A stretch of DNA of 16,623 bases from Candidatus Fermentibacterota bacterium (GCA_030607835.1 JAUWJE010000008.1:1-16623), one strand, 5' to 3'. Positions 6,738 to 14,311 are shown, counted from the stretch's first letter. Translations and numbers: made by a program. The notes: a model not told the origin generated them from the letters alone.

Positions 6738-7550
6738 ATGGATTTTGAAAAATTAACGATTAAATCAAAGGAAGCGATACAGGAGGCGAGTAGACTTGCC
6801 ATTGAAGCCGGTAATCCCGAGATTGGCCCGGTTCATCTGGCATCAGTGCTTCTTGATGATTCAAAGGGCGTTATTGCCGGTGTACTCAACAGTCTGGAGA
6901 TTGACCGGAAAAGGGTAGTAAATGAGATCACAGGGATTCTGGGATCACTGCCAAAGACTCAGGGTGGCACTGAGCCTCGTATGTCAAGAACGCTGATCAA
7001 GGTGTTAGGTGCTGCCGAGCAAATCGCTTTGAAAATGAAAGATGAATATATAGCCAGAGAGCATCTGTTCCTTTGTCTGCTGAAAGCAGGGGGCAGGATA
7101 TCTGACATACTTGAATCCATAGGTATTTCTGAAAAAGATTTTCTTTCAGCCCTTGCTTCGGTAAGAGGATCTTCCAGGATTGATACCGAAACCTCCGAAG
7201 ATAATTTTAAATCGCTTGAGAAATACACGAGAGATCTAACGAGAATGGCTCGTCAGGAGAAACTTGATCCTGTAATCGGAAGGGATGACGAGATTCGCAG
7301 AGTAATGCAGGTTCTCGGCAGGAGACGAAAGAACAATCCGGTTCTCATCGGTGAACCCGGTGTTGGGAAGACCGCGATTGTTGAGGGCCTTGCCCGTCGT
7401 ATCGCTGAAGGGGATGTGCCGGAGACATTGACAGATAAACGAGTGCTGTCCCTGGATTTGGGAGCGCTGATAGCCGGAGCGAAATTCCGCGGGGAATTCG
7501 AGGAAAGGCTGAAGTCAGTACTGAAAGAGATAGTGGCATCAGAGGGCTGA
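6738..7550 (+). CDS. clpB: ClpB disaggregase, N-terminal part up to an in-frame TGA
   Basis: ClpB is a cytoplasmic AAA+ ring ATPase that rescues aggregated proteins with DnaK. This segment encodes residues 1-270: the Clp N-domain (about 1-145), a linker, and the first half of nucleotide-binding domain 1 with Walker A GEPGVGKT (205-212) and pore loop AGAKFRGEFEERL, where Phe replaces the usual Tyr. ATG 6738 follows AGGAGGTG with ideal spacing, better than the ATG at 6720. Reading stops at TGA 7548-7550, yet the same frame continues directly with IILFIDEMHTLVGAG, the Walker B strand that normally follows. The truncated product would lack Walker B and could not hydrolyse ATP. Either the gene is broken by one substitution, the base is a consensus error, or the stop is read through. 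Confidence 0.93.
   Translation: MDFEKLTIKSKEAIQEASRLAIEAGNPEIGPVHLASVLLDDSKGVIAGVLNSLEIDRKRVVNEITGILGSLPKTQGGTEPRMSRTLIKVLGAAEQIALKMKDEYIAREHLFLCLLKAGGRISDILESIGISEKDFLSALASVRGSSRIDTETSEDNFKSLEKYTRDLTRMARQEKLDPVIGRDDEIRRVMQVLGRRRKNNPVLIGEPGVGKTAIVEGLARRIAEGDVPETLTDKRVLSLDLGALIAGAKFRGEFEERLKSVLKEIVASEG
7548..7550 (+). other. In-frame TGA at codon 271 of clpB
   Basis: The surrounding residues are ASEG-stop-IILFIDEMHT. Homologues usually have Arg, Gln, Asn or Gly at this position just before the Walker B strand. Removing the stop restores an 870-residue protein of normal ClpB length. Confidence 0.85.
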
Positions 7551-7571
7551 ATAATTTTATTTATTGACGAA

Positions 7572-9350
7572 ATGCATACACTGGTAGGAGCCGGGGCAGC
7601 AGAGGGAGCGGTTGATGCTGCAAATATGCTTAAACCGGTTCTTGCCAGAGGCGAATTGCATTGTATAGGCGCGACAACTCTGGATGAGTACAGAAAGCAT
7701 ATTGAAAAGGATGCCGCGCTTGAAAGAAGATTCCAGCCTGTTATGGTCAAACAACCATCTGTTGAGGATACCATCAGTATTCTCAGAGGACTGAGGGAGA
7801 GATATGAGAGCCATCATGGAATCATCATTCAGGATGCTGCCCTGATAGCTGCGGCTACTCTTTCTGACCGTTACATAACTGACAGATTTCTTCCTGATAA
7901 AGCGATTGACCTTGTTGACGAGGCCGCGAGCAGACTCCGAATTGAAATTGACAGTATGCCCGAAGAAATTGATGAAATCAGACGAAAAATCATACAGCTG
8001 GAGATAGAGCGGGAGGGTCTGCGAAGAGAGGATGATTCGAGTTGTCTTGCAGAACTTGAGAATATTGAAAAGGAGCTTGCTGAGCTGGAGGAGGAGAGAA
8101 CCGCTCTTGAATTATCCTGGAAGAATGAGAAAGACCTCATTGACAGAATCAGGGATCTCGCAAGGGAGGCTGAGGATCTTCGAGGAGAATCAAAGATCGC
8201 TGAACGGGAGGGTGATCTTGAAAAGGTGGCTGAAATACGGTACGGTAAGCTCCATGATCTTGAAGAGAAAACATCAGATCTCAGGAGGAAGCTGGAAGAT
8301 CTTCAGAAGAGTGGATCCATGCTTTCCGAAGAAATTACAGCCGATAATATTGCGGAGGTTGTATCCAAATGGACAGGTATTCCTGTTACTCGACTGATGG
8401 AAAGTGAGAAGCAGCGCCTTCTCACACTTGAAGAAGAGCTTCATCGAAGAGTTATCGGGCAGGATGAAGCCGTTTCCGCCGTGGCCGAGGCAGTCAGGAG
8501 AGCAAGAGCGAATGTGCAGGATCCGAACAGACCTCTCGGAAGCTTTATCTTCATGGGACCGACCGGAGTGGGTAAGACTGAACTTGCACGATCACTGGCA
8601 GATTTCCTGTTTGATGATGAGAACTCACTGATCAGAATAGATATGAGTGAATTCATGGAGAAGCACTCTGTCTCCCGTTTGATAGGAGCACCTCCCGGAT
8701 ATGTGGGATACGATGAGGGAGGATACCTGACAGAGGCTGTCAGGAGAAGACCTTACTCAGTGGTTCTTTTCGATGAAATCGAGAAAGCGCATCAGGATGT
8801 TTTCAATATTTTCCTGCAGATTCTGGATGAAGGTAGGCTCACTGGCGGTAAGGGAAGAACTGTGGATTTCCGCAACAGCGTTATAATCATGACAAGCAAT
8901 CTGGGCAGTGACTGGATAGCTGAAACGGCTGGAAAACTTTCGCAGAAGGAGTTGACAGAAAGAGCAAAACGTGAACTGAGCACCAGATTCAGGCCTGAAT
9001 TCCTTAACAGAATAGACGACATAATAGTGTTCCGTCCACTTGGGCGAGATGAAATCAGAGAGATTGTAGAAATACAGCTTTTGAGATTGAACAGGCTTCT
9101 GGGAGAGCAGAATATTGCTCTTCTTCCATCCGAATCCGCAATAGATCTTCTTGCAAGGATGGGATACGATCCGGCATTCGGTGCCAGGCCGCTCAAACGT
9201 GTATTACAGAAACATGTACAGAATGAGCTGGCAACAGCGATTATCGATGGAAGTATTCTTCCCGGTCAGGAAGTTCTTCTTGATACGGACGGCGATGATT
9301 TCGTACTTGAACCCGTTTTATCAGAAGAGGACAATTCTGAAACGGAGTAA
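7572..9350 (+). CDS. clpB: ClpB disaggregase, remainder after the in-frame TGA
   Basis: This continues the clpB frame; homologous sequence begins at 7551, and ATG 7572 is merely the first in-frame Met, one codon after the Walker B Asp-Glu, with no good ribosome site. A product starting there would lack the Walker B acids of domain 1. In full-length numbering it encodes the rest of NBD1, the coiled-coil M-domain (about 398-533, rich in E, L, R and K) that separates ClpB from ClpC and ClpA, NBD2 Walker A GPTGVGKT (607-614), pore loop GYVGYDEGG, Walker B VVLFDE (675-680), FRPEFLNRID with the sensor region, and a C-terminal domain with GYDPAFGARPLKR. All motifs after the stop are intact, which suggests the interruption is recent or not real. 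It ends 28 bases before the next gene. Confidence 0.93.
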   Translation: MHTLVGAGAAEGAVDAANMLKPVLARGELHCIGATTLDEYRKHIEKDAALERRFQPVMVKQPSVEDTISILRGLRERYESHHGIIIQDAALIAAATLSDRYITDRFLPDKAIDLVDEAASRLRIEIDSMPEEIDEIRRKIIQLEIEREGLRREDDSSCLAELENIEKELAELEEERTALELSWKNEKDLIDRIRDLAREAEDLRGESKIAEREGDLEKVAEIRYGKLHDLEEKTSDLRRKLEDLQKSGSMLSEEITADNIAEVVSKWTGIPVTRLMESEKQRLLTLEEELHRRVIGQDEAVSAVAEAVRRARANVQDPNRPLGSFIFMGPTGVGKTELARSLADFLFDDENSLIRIDMSEFMEKHSVSRLIGAPPGYVGYDEGGYLTEAVRRRPYSVVLFDEIEKAHQDVFNIFLQILDEGRLTGGKGRTVDFRNSVIIMTSNLGSDWIAETAGKLSQKELTERAKRELSTRFRPEFLNRIDDIIVFRPLGRDEIREIVEIQLLRLNRLLGEQNIALLPSESAIDLLARMGYDPAFGARPLKRVLQKHVQNELATAIIDGSILPGQEVLLDTDGDDFVLEPVLSEEDNSETE

Positions 9351-9378
9351 CAGGTATGGTGACAAAAATTAATTCTCA

Positions 9379-10062
9379 ATGCGGGTTCCTGTGATCCCAA
9401 CCCTTGTCGTACTGGTTGGATATCTGGCTGCAGATATTTTCCTTTCCGGATTCGCAGCTGCTCTTCTCGTTATATCACTCGGTCTGGGGGAATTCCTTTT
9501 TCTGCTGATTTTCCGTGGGACAAAGCATCCATCCCTCATCCTTGAGGGAGCTGTGCTTGCAGGTGCAGGTCTAGCCGGAGAGGCTCTGGCTGCAAGAGGT
9601 TACAATGGAGCTGGATATATTCTCCTGGAGATTATATTTGCAGGCGTACTGCTTATTTCAACCGCTACAGGTAAACCATGGCTTGCCTCTCAGATAAAAA
9701 GGTTTGCCGGGTTTTCAGCAAGTAGAGAATTTTCCATGGATATGTCGAAAGGGATGGGTTTTCTATTCCTGACTCACGGTATTTTACTGACAATCATAGT
9801 GTTTCTGAAAGGCAGTATATCTGTCTTTCCGGCTGTACTCTCCTTTGTTGCAATGTATATTGTCACAGTATATGTGCTGAGAAAAAGACAGAGAAGATTT
9901 CGAATCCAGACTTTCCCACAGCTTCGCAAGGGTAGTGAAGGAATGTATTTCCTTGAAATTGCCGGGGATCGACTTGCCAGTCTTTCAATGTCCAACGGGG
10001 TTGTAACAGATATCTCCTCCGTCGATATAACCGAGGGATGTGAGGTATATCGATTTATGTAA
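9379..10062 (+). CDS. Multi-pass membrane protein with C-terminal soluble domain, cut by TAA
   Basis: The 227 residues before the stop contain about six membrane spans (roughly 5-23, 24-45, 52-70, 79-98, 125-143, 147-167) and then a basic linker (RKRQRR) into a cytosolic domain. Topology and GKPWLASQIKRF slightly recall YciB/septation-protein-A-like proteins; this is weak. The soluble part, FLEIAGDRLASLSMSNGVV, followed after the stop by SLEECLRASGCRAVRFSMWN and AGYREV, resembles strands and helix of a GNAT acyltransferase end, but no RxxGxG acetyl-CoA motif is visible. ATG 9379 has no clear ribosome site, and an in-frame TAA lies just upstream. Translation may be coupled to clpB, which ends 28 bases earlier. 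TAA 10060-10062 interrupts the frame, which continues to TAG 10191 for a 270-residue total. Confidence 0.6.
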   Translation: MRVPVIPTLVVLVGYLAADIFLSGFAAALLVISLGLGEFLFLLIFRGTKHPSLILEGAVLAGAGLAGEALAARGYNGAGYILLEIIFAGVLLISTATGKPWLASQIKRFAGFSASREFSMDMSKGMGFLFLTHGILLTIIVFLKGSISVFPAVLSFVAMYIVTVYVLRKRQRRFRIQTFPQLRKGSEGMYFLEIAGDRLASLSMSNGVVTDISSVDITEGCEVYRFM

Positions 10063-10191
10063 TCCCTTGAGGAATGTCTGAGAGCGAGTGGATGCAGAGC
10101 AGTCCGGTTTTCCATGTGGAATGCTGATACGCTTCCTCTTGAACTGGCAGGTTACAGAGAAGTGCCAGCCGGCTGGAACAAGATTCTATAG
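10063..10191 (+). pseudogene. Same-frame continuation of the membrane protein after TAA
   Basis: These 42 codons follow TAA 10060-10062 in the same frame and encode SLEECLRASGCRAVRFSMWN, then ADTLPLELAGYREV, ending at TAG 10189-10191. The G-C/Y-R-x-V pattern is like the closing strands of a GNAT-type domain begun before the stop. A stable hairpin starts two bases after the TAG, as expected at a true gene end, which supports 10191 as the original stop. No start codon with a ribosome site serves this piece on its own. Confidence 0.6.
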
Positions 10192-10192
10192 A

Positions 10193-10221
10193 AGGATATC
10201 CAGAGCCTGCTGAGATATCCT
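10193..10221 (+). terminator. Hairpin after the membrane-protein gene
   Basis: AGGATATC (10193-10200) pairs with GATATCCT (10214-10221), and CAG/CTG within the loop extends the stem to 11 bp with one bulged A. It is terminator-like in position but lacks a T-run. Confidence 0.45.
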
Positions 10222-10288
10222 GGTTAAGTCGGTTACAGGCTTATTCACCTTCATTTACGTTGACTTGAAGTGATTATTGAACAATCTT

Positions 10289-10315
10289 TGGACACACTTT
10301 CTTTAACTGTGTCCA
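10289..10315. promoter_or_regulatory. Inverted repeat upstream of the oxidoreductase operon
   Basis: TGGACACA (10289-10296) and TGTGTCCA (10308-10315) are perfect 8-bp arms around 11 bases, 42 bases before the first start codon. A TTGACT -35-like box lies at 10260-10265 with only a weak -10 (AATCTT), and TATAGC lies at 10324-10329 just after the repeat. The repeat could be a dimeric repressor or activator site, or an RNA hairpin in the leader. Confidence 0.35.
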
Positions 10316-10357
10316 GCAGACACTATAGCATTTCAACAAGGACCAGGAGGTTTCCCA

Positions 10358-10606
10358 TTGAGTGAAAGCAGGAAATACCCGTTCCCGGAGATTGACTCGA
10401 ACATCTGTAAGGGATGCAAGCTCTGCATTGCGGCTTGCCCTACAAATGTGCTTGTCATTTCGGATAAATTGAACTCCAAGGGTTTCCATTTCTCGGAGTA
10501 TATCGGTGAAGGTTGCGTCGGGTGCGGCAATTGTTTCTATACTTGCCCTGAGCCAAGCGCGGTTATCGTTTATTTGAAGGATTATGTCTCAGAGGAGGTG
10601 AGCTGA
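10358..10606 (+). CDS. 2-oxoacid:ferredoxin oxidoreductase, ferredoxin (delta) subunit
   Basis: This 82-residue protein has two 4Fe-4S cluster motifs of the CxxCxxCxxxCP type: CKGCKLCIAACP and CVGCGNCFYTCP. As the delta subunit of KOR/VOR-type enzymes it passes electrons from the catalytic beta subunit to free ferredoxin. The start is TTG 10358, with AGGAGG at 10345-10350 and a 7-base gap; no ATG fits. It is the first gene of a three-gene operon, and its TGA abuts the next ATG (TGAATG), so translation is coupled. The size and two-cluster layout match separately encoded KorD/VorD-like subunits. Confidence 0.9.
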   Translation: MSESRKYPFPEIDSNICKGCKLCIAACPTNVLVISDKLNSKGFHFSEYIGEGCVGCGNCFYTCPEPSAVIVYLKDYVSEEVS

Positions 10607-11659
10607 ATGCCTCGCAAACTGATGAAGGGAAACCACGCTTCAGTCTATGGTGCTATTCTGGCAGGATGTGAAGCCTATTACGGTTATCCAATAACACCCG
10701 CCAGCGAGATAGCGGAGTCCGCATCAACTCTGTTCCCGAAGTTTGGCAGGATCTTCCTCCAGGCTGAAAGTGAAGTAGCTGCAATAAATATGGTTTATGG
10801 GGCCGCAGGCTGCGGACAGAGAGTCATGACCGGCAGTTCCGGTCCGGGTATCAGCCTGAAGCAGGAGGGTCTTTCCTACTGTGCCGGCTCAGCGCTTCCG
10901 TGCGTAGTGGTCGATATCATGCGCGGTGGACCGGGTCTTGGAAATATCGGTCCGGAGCAGAGCGATTACAACCAGGTTGTCAAAGGCGGTGGACACGGCA
11001 ATTACCGTAATATCGTTCTGGCTCCCAACTCCGCTCAGGAAATGTGTGATCTGACAATGCTGGCTTTTGAGCTCGCGGATAAATATAGAAATCCCGCATT
11101 TGTACTTACTGACGGAGTTATCGGACAGATGATGGAAGCAGTTGATCTTCCGGAGCCTGTTTCCGAGTTTCCCGACAAGAGTGACTGGGCTGTAAAGGGG
11201 ACCGATGAAACAAGACATCTGATTAACTCCATCTATCTTGATCATGATGATCTTGAAGAATGGAACAGAGAACTTGAGAGGAAGTACGAACTTATCCAGA
11301 AAAACGAAGTTCTGGTGGAGGAATACATGATGGATGACGCTGAAATAGTGACAATCGGTTACGGCAGTTCCAGTCGTGTACTTCGATCAGCTGTTGACAT
11401 GGCAAGAGAGAATGGCATCAAGCTCGGACTTTTCAGACCCATAACACTTTTCCCCTTCCCGGTAGATGAGATCGCTAAGCTTCCGGAAGCGGGAATCAGG
11501 GGTATTCTTACAGTCGAGATGTCGACTGGTCAGCTTGTTGATGACGTGAATCTGGCACTGAAAGGGAGAATGATTTCCGACCTGTACAGCAGGCTCGGTG
11601 GAAACGTTCCTTCTGCCGTGGAGATCCTTGAGAAGATCTCCGAGCTTTACGGGGTGTGA
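10607..11659 (+). CDS. vorB: 2-oxoacid:ferredoxin oxidoreductase alpha subunit (VorB/KorA type)
   Basis: A 350-residue alpha subunit that, with beta and gamma, oxidatively decarboxylates a 2-oxoacid to its acyl-CoA while reducing ferredoxin. Diagnostic stretches are GYPITPASEIAESAS near residues 25-40, LQAESEVAAINMVYGAAGCG, SSGPGISLKQEG and RGGPGLGNIGPEQSDYNQ, then VKGGGHGNYRNIVLAP. These are the forms I associate with VorB (branched-chain 2-oxoacid, 3-methyl-2-oxobutanoate) rather than pyruvate enzymes, though 2-oxoglutarate enzymes are close relatives and the substrate is not certain. The C-terminal half has the transketolase C-domain (IVTIGYGSSSRVL, GIRGILTVEMSTGQL). ATG 10607 follows AGGAGG with an 8-base gap inside the ferredoxin gene. 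Only one base separates its stop from the next start. Confidence 0.88.
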   Translation: MPRKLMKGNHASVYGAILAGCEAYYGYPITPASEIAESASTLFPKFGRIFLQAESEVAAINMVYGAAGCGQRVMTGSSGPGISLKQEGLSYCAGSALPCVVVDIMRGGPGLGNIGPEQSDYNQVVKGGGHGNYRNIVLAPNSAQEMCDLTMLAFELADKYRNPAFVLTDGVIGQMMEAVDLPEPVSEFPDKSDWAVKGTDETRHLINSIYLDHDDLEEWNRELERKYELIQKNEVLVEEYMMDDAEIVTIGYGSSSRVLRSAVDMARENGIKLGLFRPITLFPFPVDEIAKLPEAGIRGILTVEMSTGQLVDDVNLALKGRMISDLYSRLGGNVPSAVEILEKISELYGV

Positions 11660-11660
11660 C

Positions 11661-13103
11661 ATGGAAAAAAAGACAGTACTCAGAAAACCAAAGGGATTCA
11701 TCGATGTATACAAGCACAAACCCGGAGCGGAAAAGGACAGAACGCATTACTGTCCCGGATGTGGTCACGGTATACTGCATAAGCTGATCGCGGAAGCTCT
11801 TGAGGATTTTGATCTCGTCGAAAAAACGATAGTTATCAGTCCGGTCGGCTGCAGTGTATTTGCGTATTACTACTTTCACACAGGCAACCTGCAAGTAGCT
11901 CATGGAAGAGCTCCTGCTGTTGCTTCCGCGGTTTCAAGAGCAAATCCTGATTCGGTAGTTATCAGTTACCAGGGTGACGGTGATCTTGCAGCCATCGGCG
12001 GCAATAATATCATTCAGGCTGCTAACAGAGGCGAGAACATGGTTGTTTTCTTCGTTAACAATGCCATCTATGGAATGACAGGTGGGCAGATGGCTCCTAC
12101 AACTCTGGCTGGACAGAAGACAACCACAACTCCCTACGGTCGCAATGTTAAGACCGACGGTTATCCCATACAGGTGTGTGAGTTGATAAACACATTTACT
12201 GCGCCTGTCTATGTAACAAGGACATCTCTCCATGATATGCCGAATATCAGAAAAACCAGGACCGCTGTTCGCAAGGCAATCATGAATGCGAAGGAAAAGA
12301 AGGGATTTTCCTTTGTTGAAGTTCTCAGCATGTGCCCGAGCGGCTGGAAGAAGGATTCATTACAGAGTCAGCAGTGGATCAAGGAAGATATGATCCCAAG
12401 ATTTCCACTTGATGTTTTCAGAGATATATCCGAGGATGCAGAAGCAGTGGAACGTCCTGTACCGGTTATGGATCCGGAGGAAGTAAAGAAGATATTCGGC
12501 TACAGCGATTTTAAAGCCGGTACAATTCAGAAGAATCCTGAAGCAAATTTCGAGAAAGTATTCCTGCGCGTAAGCGGCTTTGGTGGACAGGGAATAATGT
12601 CCACAGGAATCGCTCTTGCGAATGTCGGCATGGAATATGACTATAATGTCAGCTGGCTTCCTTCTTACGGTCCGGAAATGCGAGGCGGGACCGCGAACTG
12701 CTCTGTAAAGATACAGGAAGACATGATTGGTGCATCCGAAGTCACAGAACCCAATATTATTATAGCCATGAATCAGCCAAGTCTTGAGAAATTCGAGAAG
12801 ATTATGGTTCCTGGTGGAGCACTTATTTACAACAGCACACTCATTGATATCGAACCTTCCCGCAATGATGTCGACATCTATCCGGTGCCCATCACCGGAA
12901 TTGCTGATGAACTGGGAGATACAAGAGTACAGAGTATGGTCAGTGTCGGTGCATTTGCTGCGATTACCGGGTTGTTCGATCCGGAGGAGATCGTCAGACT
13001 TATGCCCTCACTGTTTGAGGGGAAGCCCGATAAAGTCCTGAGGATGAATGAGGAAGCTGTTCGACGAGGACACAATTACGTTACTGAGAACTTCTCTGTA
13101 TGA
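11661..13103 (+). CDS. 2-oxoacid:ferredoxin oxidoreductase, fused beta and gamma subunits
   Basis: This 480-residue protein joins two normally separate chains. Residues 1-270 are the beta subunit: CPGCGHG (Cys31, Cys34), PVGC (Cys64) and Cys225 are the likely ligands of the proximal 4Fe-4S cluster, and GDGD (105-108) with NN (133-134) bind thiamine diphosphate and Mg; GMTGGQMAPTT and GQKTTTTPYGR are typical of VOR/KOR. A linker of about 30 residues leads to the gamma domain (about 298-480), with SGFGGQGIMSTGIALA and YGPEMRGGTANCSV. The frame is open through the junction with no internal stop, so the fusion is genuine in this sequence. ATG 11661 lies one base after the alpha stop; a longer reading from 11598 would overlap the alpha gene and is rejected. 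A strong hairpin follows the stop. Confidence 0.9.
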   Translation: MEKKTVLRKPKGFIDVYKHKPGAEKDRTHYCPGCGHGILHKLIAEALEDFDLVEKTIVISPVGCSVFAYYYFHTGNLQVAHGRAPAVASAVSRANPDSVVISYQGDGDLAAIGGNNIIQAANRGENMVVFFVNNAIYGMTGGQMAPTTLAGQKTTTTPYGRNVKTDGYPIQVCELINTFTAPVYVTRTSLHDMPNIRKTRTAVRKAIMNAKEKKGFSFVEVLSMCPSGWKKDSLQSQQWIKEDMIPRFPLDVFRDISEDAEAVERPVPVMDPEEVKKIFGYSDFKAGTIQKNPEANFEKVFLRVSGFGGQGIMSTGIALANVGMEYDYNVSWLPSYGPEMRGGTANCSVKIQEDMIGASEVTEPNIIIAMNQPSLEKFEKIMVPGGALIYNSTLIDIEPSRNDVDIYPVPITGIADELGDTRVQSMVSVGAFAAITGLFDPEEIVRLMPSLFEGKPDKVLRMNEEAVRRGHNYVTENFSV

Positions 13104-13108
13104 TTGGC

Positions 13109-13141
13109 TGTGCTGCCGGTGGGTTTTCTGCCGGCAGCACA
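13109..13141 (+). terminator. Strong hairpin after the oxidoreductase operon
   Basis: TGTGCTGCCGG (13109-13119) and CCGGCAGCACA (13131-13141) form a perfect 11-bp GC-rich stem with an 11-base loop, six bases after the stop. No T-tract follows, but the stem is strong and well placed. A smaller AGCC/GGCT hairpin (13151-13162) comes next. Confidence 0.65.
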
Positions 13142-13170
13142 TCTGCACTAAGCCTTTCGGCTCGTATAAT
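13142..13170 (+). promoter_or_regulatory. Candidate promoter of the first barrel-protein gene
   Basis: A perfect -10 TATAAT at 13165-13170 sits in GGCTCGTATAAT, the same string as in the lacUV5 promoter. The -35 at 17-base spacing is poor (TCTGCA). It lies 53 bases before the start codon, after the operon hairpin, so a new transcript probably begins here. Confidence 0.45.
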
Positions 13171-13222
13171 ATTGTACCTGAGCTTCTACAGACGTTGAAC
13201 CTCGAATGAACAGGGGATTATT

Positions 13223-13987
13223 ATGAAAATATTTTCTAATATGACGTTCCTGCTGCTATTGCTCTTTCCCGGAATAGTTCTGGCCTTCGGATATGCCGAT
13301 GCTCATGGAAATGGCAGTCCGATTCCCGGATTAAACGCCGTATCTCTTGGCCTTGGGGGAGCAAGAGCAATAGGTTTTGGCGATGCTCTCTCCATTCTGA
13401 CCAATCCGGCTGAAATCTACAGGATTCCTGGAACCTCATTAACTATGTCTATTGGTCCTGCTGTTCTGATAGAAACAGTGGAAGACAGTACCGGTAGAAA
13501 CTCAAGTAACTGGATTGCTCTGGGAAATCTCAGCGCAGCCGTAAAGTTCCAGCCAAGTTCCAGACTTGCCATTGGCGCGGGAATTGCCAGACTAACCGAT
13601 TCTTCCTATGAGGGTATGTACCATGTACGTGATGAGACCCCTCCGGATTACGGTGAAATCATAGAGACCATGGAACTCAGTGTTACAGGAGGTCTTTATG
13701 AATCAGCCGCTGGATTCTCCTGGAGACCCGTAACCTGGATGAACATAGGTCTTTCCGGCGGGCTTCGTTTTGGTCAGGTTGATTATGATTCTACATATCT
13801 GGACAGAAGGGATCCGGAAAACGATACTCTGGTTTCATGGGGCTGGACTGAAAATGAGTTCTGCTGGCATGCAGGATTAGTAATTCCCCTCAGTCTAACC
13901 AGCCTTGGTGTTTCCTGGGCTTCTCCGAGTGAGCATTACGATGGAAGAATAGCCGCAGGCGCCATCCTGTATACAGGTGAGTTGTAG
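13223..13987 (+). CDS. Outer-membrane beta-barrel-like protein, cut by an in-frame TAG
   Basis: ATG 13223 follows AGGGG with a 6-base gap. Residues 1-21 are a Sec signal (cleavage after IVLA). The mature part has SLGLGGARAIGFGDALSILTNPAEIY, like the N-terminal GGA-x-A-x-G-x-A-x-x-x-NPA pattern of PorV/FadL-like barrels, followed by alternating amphipathic strands. The reading ends at TAG 13985 (codon 255), but the frame continues with barrel-like sequence to TAA 14311; the joined 362 residues match the paralogue at 14898-16025 (375 residues). Shared features include a GYxDA start, a CWHAG/CYHAG segment and LSGGLRFGQVDYDSTY versus LSTGMRFGKIEYRYTY. Function is unknown; such proteins can be porins or secretion-system shuttles. 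The truncated form would lack its last barrel strands and probably not fold. Confidence 0.72.
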   Translation: MKIFSNMTFLLLLLFPGIVLAFGYADAHGNGSPIPGLNAVSLGLGGARAIGFGDALSILTNPAEIYRIPGTSLTMSIGPAVLIETVEDSTGRNSSNWIALGNLSAAVKFQPSSRLAIGAGIARLTDSSYEGMYHVRDETPPDYGEIIETMELSVTGGLYESAAGFSWRPVTWMNIGLSGGLRFGQVDYDSTYLDRRDPENDTLVSWGWTENEFCWHAGLVIPLSLTSLGVSWASPSEHYDGRIAAGAILYTGEL

Positions 13988-14311
13988 CAGGGGGCTTTTG
14001 GCGCGGAGATTGAGATTGTTGATCCGGGTGACGCCAATGCAATAAAAGTTAGAATTCTGGGTCAGTTTCATCCTGCTGGTTCACTCACATTCAGAGGAGC
14101 TTTCACGTTCAGTGACAGAGGAGATGAAATCAAACGGCAGGGAATTGGACTTGCGCTGGGAACTGGAATAGCATTCGGCAAACTTACTCTGAATGCAGCC
14201 TATTCCTGGTCATCTGTTGACAGAGATGGAATCGCGTTCGGTTATACCGAACCCGAATATATCAAGCACTCTTCAGCAATACTATCTACAGGACTTAACT
14301 GGAATATTTAA
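13988..14311 (+). pseudogene. Same-frame continuation of the barrel protein after TAG
   Basis: After TAG 13985-13987 the frame stays open for 107 codons to TAA 14309-14311. It encodes strand-turn-strand sequence (FGAEIEIVD, ITFRGAFTF-like repeats, GIGLALGTGIAFGKLTLNAA), ending in the barrel-like terminal strand STGLNWNI. This parallels the last third of the paralogue (GFEGEVISIFDD through LGLSYRL). No ATG with a ribosome site is present, so it can only be made by readthrough. It ends 8 bases before the convergent ndk stop. Confidence 0.65.

Noticed and set aside
6629..6802. N-terminal extension of the Gfo/Idh/MocA oxidoreductase reading back to 6802
   Set aside because: It would overlap the start of clpB, has no family homology, and the Rossmann strand begins right after ATG 6628 with a good ribosome site.
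7551..7600. Selenocysteine insertion at the clpB TGA
   Set aside because: ClpB has no known selenocysteine form, and no convincing SECIS-like hairpin is visible by eye directly downstream; folding software would be needed for certainty.
7253..7817. Long open frames on the strand opposite clpB
   Set aside because: They are serine/arginine-rich antisense shadows of a strongly conserved gene and have no recognisable domain.
11598..11660. Longer start for the fused beta-gamma subunit
   Set aside because: It overlaps the alpha gene; ATG 11661 gives the standard beta N-terminus one base after the alpha stop.
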